Program-made: the position numbers and the translations under genes
The notes under the pieces: model-generated
The model's database searches: none
What the model saw: only the letters and a program-made list of their open reading frames with translations
What the model was told of the DNA's origin: nothing
Shown here: in pieces, positions 59,131-64,000 of the stretch
Layout of the letters: the number at the start of each line of letters is the position of its first letter
How positions within the stretch are numbered: the first letter of the stretch is position 1
Source of the DNA: Flavobacterium suncheonense GH29-5 = DSM 17707
GTDB taxonomy: Bacteria; Bacteroidota; Bacteroidia; Flavobacteriales; Flavobacteriaceae
DNA length: 64,000 bases
NCBI RefSeq assembly: GCF_000430025.1
Contig: NZ_AUCZ01000003.1
Span: 248,001-312,000 of the forward strand
Direction: 5' to 3'

Positions 59131-60036
59131 TTGAACGTACACGATTTAACATATTTAATCCGCAAACCTGAGGCAATCAACGGAAGACAGACCATCGAAC
59201 TGGAAACAGTTCTGGAACAATTCCCGTATTTCCAGTCGGCTCGTGCGTTGCATCTTAAAGGGCTTTACAACCAGAACAGTTTTCGCTACAATCAGGAATT
59301 AAAGAAAACGGCAGCTTATACCACCGACCGCAGTGTCTTGTTTGAATTCATTACCTCGGAAGGATTTGTTTCCATACAAAAGGCTTTTCTGGAAGAAAAA
59401 GAGGCCGCTATCAACGACATCATTGTAAATCAGTACAAGATTGTGGTATCGGATAAAATCGAGGTTCAAGCGAAAACAAATCCATTAGAACAATCCATCC
59501 TTTCTTCCATTCAGATTGCCGAACCGGAAACAGAACAAGAACCTGAAAGTCCGTTAACAGCTACTGTTGAAACTTCTGAAAAACAAGTTAGTACCATTTC
59601 GGAAGAGCAGCCCACTCTTGAAGAAAAACTCGAAATCGGCAAACCGCTGGATTTTTCAAAAGAGGAAAAACATTCATTTCAGGAATGGCTGCAACTGACC
59701 AGATTTACCCCAATTGACAGGGAAAACACTCCGGAAACCCCTAAAATTGACGAAGAAAAAAAGAAAAAAATAGATCTAATCGACAAATTTATCGAATCGA
59801 ATCCAAAAATAGTTCCGGTTAAAAATGCTCCGGTAGCCCCTGTTAACATTGAGAAGTCCACACAGGAAAACTCTTATTTAATGACGGAAACACTGGCCAA
59901 AGTATATCTGGAACAAAAAAAATATCAGAAAGCCATCCAAGCTTATGAAATTTTAATTTTGAAATATCCGGAAAAAAGTAGTTTCTTTGCAGACCGAATT
60001 TCGGATATCAGACTTTTACAACAAAATAATAATTAA
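59131..60036 (+). CDS. Cytosolic protein with C-terminal TPR, unknown
   Basis: 301 residues, starting at TTG 59131, 15 bases after lptE. The N-terminal 110 residues contain a conserved-looking block (EQFPYFQSARALHLKGLYN, then YNQELKKTAAYTTDRSVLFE). The middle is Glu/Pro/Thr-rich and probably disordered. The C-terminal 50 residues hold a TPR (AKVYLEQKKYQKAIQAYEIL) just after a pro-rich linker. No signal peptide or transmembrane segment. It sits between lptE and secG in the operon; a role in envelope assembly is possible but not shown. Confidence 0.75.
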   Translation: MNVHDLTYLIRKPEAINGRQTIELETVLEQFPYFQSARALHLKGLYNQNSFRYNQELKKTAAYTTDRSVLFEFITSEGFVSIQKAFLEEKEAAINDIIVNQYKIVVSDKIEVQAKTNPLEQSILSSIQIAEPETEQEPESPLTATVETSEKQVSTISEEQPTLEEKLEIGKPLDFSKEEKHSFQEWLQLTRFTPIDRENTPETPKIDEEKKKKIDLIDKFIESNPKIVPVKNAPVAPVNIEKSTQENSYLMTETLAKVYLEQKKYQKAIQAYEILILKYPEKSSFFADRISDIRLLQQNNN

Positions 60037-60047
60037 AGATTTAGAAT

Positions 60048-60422
60048 ATGTTTTCAATTTTTTTAGTGTTAATCACAATCGTTTGTTTTTTACTTGTGGT
60101 AGTTATTATGGTGCAGAATCCTAAAGGCGGAGGTTTGTCTTCTGCTATCGGCGGATCACAAATGATGGGTGGTGTACAGAAAACAAATGACTTCTTAGAT
60201 AAAAGCACCTGGACATTGGCCGGTTTGTTAATCGTGTTGATTTTATTATCCAGCTTAAGTTTCACAGGAGCATTAAGCGACAACGGTTCTAAATTAATCG
60301 ACGGAAGCACTCCTGCCCCTGCTGCCACAACAGCTCCGGCAGCAACAGACGCTAAACAGGAAACCCCTGCCACAACTCCTGATGCAGCACAACCGGCTGT
60401 AACAGATGAAGCAAAAAAATAA
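60048..60422 (+). CDS. secG: Protein translocase subunit SecG
   Basis: 124 residues. Two transmembrane helices (FLVLITIVCFLLVVVIMVQN and LAGLLIVLILLSSLSF) are linked by PKGGGLSSAIGGSQMMGGVQ, the standard SecG signature. The C-terminal 45 residues are an Ala/Thr/Pro-rich tail longer than in E. coli. With SecY and SecE it forms the Sec channel used by the many exported proteins in this window. Starts 11 bases after the TPR gene and is followed by a terminator. Confidence 0.93.
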   Translation: MFSIFLVLITIVCFLLVVVIMVQNPKGGGLSSAIGGSQMMGGVQKTNDFLDKSTWTLAGLLIVLILLSSLSFTGALSDNGSKLIDGSTPAPAATTAPAATDAKQETPATTPDAAQPAVTDEAKK

Positions 60423-60443
60423 TTTAAGCTATACGCTTACACA

Positions 60444-60475
60444 AAAAATGCCAGCCTGTCAGTGCTGGCATTTTT
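60444..60475 (+). terminator. Terminator between secG and groES
   Basis: AAAAATGCCAGC (60444-60455), an eight-base loop, GCTGGCATTTTT (60464-60475). It marks the end of the miaB-secG unit. TAAATTTG at 60482-60489, just after it, may be the groES -7 element, though no -33 TTG was found. Confidence 0.88.
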
Positions 60476-60563
60476 ATTTGGTAAATTTGTCAGTTTAAAA
60501 GCCTTGGCACAATTTCTGAAATTAGCCATGCATCCAATTAATAATAACATAAAACATATAATT

Positions 60564-60839
60564 ATGGCATTAAAAATCAAACCTCTCTCAGACCGCGTTT
60601 TGGTGGAACCTGCCGCTGCAGAAACACAAACCGCTTCAGGAATCATCATTCCGGACACTGCTAAAGAAAAACCGCAGAAAGGAACAGTTGTAGCTGTTGG
60701 AAACGGCACAAAAGACCACGCCATGACTGTAAAAGTTGGCGACACGGTTCTTTACGGAAAATACGCCGGTACCGATTTGAAATTTGAAGGGAAAGATTAT
60801 TTAATCATGCGTGAGGACGACATCCTTGCAATCATCTAA
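60564..60839 (+). CDS. groES: Co-chaperonin GroES
   Basis: 91 residues from ATG 60564. It caps the GroEL cavity during folding. Typical blocks: [36 protein letters not shown] (the mobile loop region), [19 protein letters not shown] and [13 protein letters not shown]. Standard length. Followed after 98 bases by groEL in the usual order; the gap holds AT-rich sequence with no terminator, so the two are probably co-transcribed. Confidence 0.97.
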   Translation: MALKIKPLSDRVLVEPAAAETQTASGIIIPDTAKEKPQKGTVVAVGNGTKDHAMTVKVGDTVLYGKYAGTDLKFEGKDYLIMREDDILAII

Positions 60840-60934
60840 ATCAGAAATTAGAGTTCAGAAATCAGAAAATTTCTAATTTATAGATCTTTCTTGCAATTTT
60901 TCTTAATTCTAAAATCTTAATTCTTAATTAATAA

Positions 60935-62569
<1,635 letters not shown>

Positions 62570-62602
62570 TATTTTTTTATTATGACATTTATTTGACTTT
62601 TT

Positions 62603-62635
62603 AAAACCACTAGTTTTTTCTAGTGGTTTTTTTTT
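62603..62635 (+). terminator. Terminator after groEL
   Basis: AAAACCACTAG (62603-62613), loop TTTTTT, CTAGTGGTTTT (62620-62630), T-run. Confidence 0.9.
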
Positions 62636-62657
62636 ATATTTTTACAAAAAAATTGTA

Positions 62658-64000
62658 ATGAAAAAACTACATTTTATAGAATTCATATTGCTTATTTACA
62701 CTTTTACATTTTCATATTCACAAGCTCCGAATTTTTCAAAAAGTCATCAGGAAAAAATTTCACAAAATATTGTAGACTATTTCAAACTTGACCGTGAAAA
62801 CATTCATATTCACTTAAACAAAAACGAATATTTATCTTCTGATAAAATTTGGTTTAAGGGTTATATAACTGAAAAGAAAACAGGTTTACCCTTTGGTTTA
62901 ACTATTAATACTTATGTGGCACTGTATAATGAAAATGGTATTAAGCTTAAATCACATCTTATCTATACCGAGAATAGCACTTTTTACGGCAACATTGAAT
63001 TAGGCCCCGAATTTAAAACCGGAACATATTATCTTCAAGCCTATACCAACTACATGAATAATTTTTCGGAAGATTGTTCATCAGTGTACAAGATATATAT
63101 TATTAATCCTTTAGAAAACAAAGTCGTAAACAACACACAGAATATAAATCTGGACAATGTAAACATAACATTCAGCCCGGAAAGCGGTGTACTTTTGGAA
63201 GGGGCTACTAATGCTGTTGTTATAAAAATTAACGATTGTAACAATACAGCTATTGCCACTCATGACGGTAAAATTGTGGATTCAAAAAACAATACAATCA
63301 CAACTTTCTCAACCAATAATTTGGGTTTCGGAAAATTTGAAATCTTTTTGAATCAGAACGAAACGTATAAGGCTGTGGTTACTATCTCCGGAAAATCATT
63401 TGAGAAACACCTCCCGCCATTACAAATGGAAGGTTTTACATTTTCAGTTAACAACTATACGTTTCCTGACAATACAATTATAAAAGTGAAAACCAATTCA
63501 CGTACACTAAGTAAAATCAACAATGCTCCTTTTTCATTTGTTATCCATCAGAACAGTGCTGCAATAATTGCCGATTTTACTTTTGATGGTAAAACAGAAA
63601 AAAACATAAGTATTCCCAATTCTTCAATTCCAAAAGGACTAAGTACGGTTTACCTGATAAATGAAAAACTAACCAAAATAGGAGAACGAAATATTTACAG
63701 ACAGCCTTACGAAAGTACCCAAACATCACTTTCGATCTTTGAAAAAAGAGCCGATTCCATTCAAATAAAAGGAAATACAAGACTTAAAGCCGGTGAAATA
63801 AGTATTTCTGTTTTACCTGAAAAAGCTCAATTTGAAAATAAAAATCAAACCATATACAACTATATGATATTTGATGAACTAAAAGAAAAAATACCCAATG
63901 CCGCGTATTTTATAAATGAGTTCAACAAAAAGAAACATTACGAATTAGACAATATTTTAATTACTGCACAATCCAAATACATTTGGAACAACTTACTCAA
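62658..64000 (+). CDS. Exported protein, MG2-like N-terminal domain, partial
   Basis: An open frame of at least 447 codons from ATG 62658 to the right edge, where it is cut. A signal peptide (MKKLHFIEFILLIYTFTFSYSQ) is present. The first 120 residues resemble an alpha-2-macroglobulin MG2 domain: ENIHIHLNKNEYLSSDKIWF, KGYITEKKTGLPFGLTIN and TGTYYLQAYTNYMNNFSE. The following 300 residues are beta-rich and Asn/Lys-rich. Codon use is much more AT-rich than in groEL. I recall long exported proteins with this start in Flavobacteriia, often near TonB-dependent receptors, but the C-terminus is not visible here. Confidence 0.8.
   Translation, partial: MKKLHFIEFILLIYTFTFSYSQAPNFSKSHQEKISQNIVDYFKLDRENIHIHLNKNEYLSSDKIWFKGYITEKKTGLPFGLTINTYVALYNENGIKLKSHLIYTENSTFYGNIELGPEFKTGTYYLQAYTNYMNNFSEDCSSVYKIYIINPLENKVVNNTQNINLDNVNITFSPESGVLLEGATNAVVIKINDCNNTAIATHDGKIVDSKNNTITTFSTNNLGFGKFEIFLNQNETYKAVVTISGKSFEKHLPPLQMEGFTFSVNNYTFPDNTIIKVKTNSRTLSKINNAPFSFVIHQNSAAIIADFTFDGKTEKNISIPNSSIPKGLSTVYLINEKLTKIGERNIYRQPYESTQTSLSIFEKRADSIQIKGNTRLKAGEISISVLPEKAQFENKNQTIYNYMIFDELKEKIPNAAYFINEFNKKKHYELDNILITAQSKYIWNNLL

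Overview
The window looks like a chromosomal segment of a Flavobacteriaceae member (Bacteroidota, close to Flavobacterium). Four things support this. There is a gldK-gldL-gldM-gldN gliding/type IX secretion (T9SS) operon. Giant secreted proteins end in a T9SS sorting domain. Several promoters match the Bacteroidota form (TTG, 17-23 bases, TAnnTTTG), and Shine-Dalgarno sequences are scarce. There are many lipoproteins and DUF families typical of the phylum. I see no rRNA, CRISPR array, insertion sequence or prophage. The only RNA genes are two tandem initiator tRNAs.

Layout. (1) 0.5-13.2 kb: surface and secretion block. Two giant tandem paralogous T9SS cargo proteins share a long C-terminal module. 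Three smaller exported proteins follow, two of them with the QVGxGTTTP mature N-terminus. (2) 13.1-21.1 kb: a small HExxH protein, a Cys-rich DUF5522 protein, an orphan urocanate hydratase, two lipoproteins, a group III truncated haemoglobin, a long aromatic amino acid hydroxylase with an insertion between its iron ligands, and a rhodanese/methyltransferase pair. (3) 21.1-27.3 kb, minus strand: DUF4230 protein, a LuxR-type response regulator with its TPR histidine kinase, a 47-residue membrane peptide, a GSCFA protein and two paralogous lipoproteins. (4) 27.4-34.1 kb: alaS, an M23 peptidase, a MerR regulator, a LemA/TPM/TPM operon and a small membrane protein. (5) 34.1-45.5 kb: an outer membrane barrel receptor, der, era, the tandem tRNAs, a J-domain/KTSC fusion, DUF1761, a GNAT/FemAB-like protein, an ABC-F ATPase, DUF983 and an FAD oxidoreductase. 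(6) 45.6-54.1 kb, minus strand: topA, then an arginase-fold protein that has lost its metal ligands, then gldKLMN. (7) 54.3-55.7 kb: an Xre-type regulator and a tyrosine recombinase. (8) 55.8-62.6 kb: miaB, sigma54-type activator, lptE, TPR protein, secG, then groES and groEL. (9) A partial exported protein runs off the right edge.

How the parts fit. The gld operon encodes the T9SS core: the GldL/GldM motor and the GldK/GldN periplasmic ring. The two giant proteins at the left end are predicted cargo of that machine. LptE, SecG and GroES/EL serve outer membrane assembly, export and folding. Most of the rest is core housekeeping.

I did not find a clearly new multi-gene system. The strongest leads are: the arginase-fold pseudoenzyme next to the T9SS operon; the dispersed hairpin repeat family with three copies in the window; the recombinase with an extra N-terminal domain paired with a regulator whose palindrome covers its promoter; the J-domain/KTSC fusion; the insertion in the aromatic amino acid hydroxylase; and the recently duplicated adhesin C-termini. 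Family assignments come from sequence motifs and memory of the families, not from database searches.
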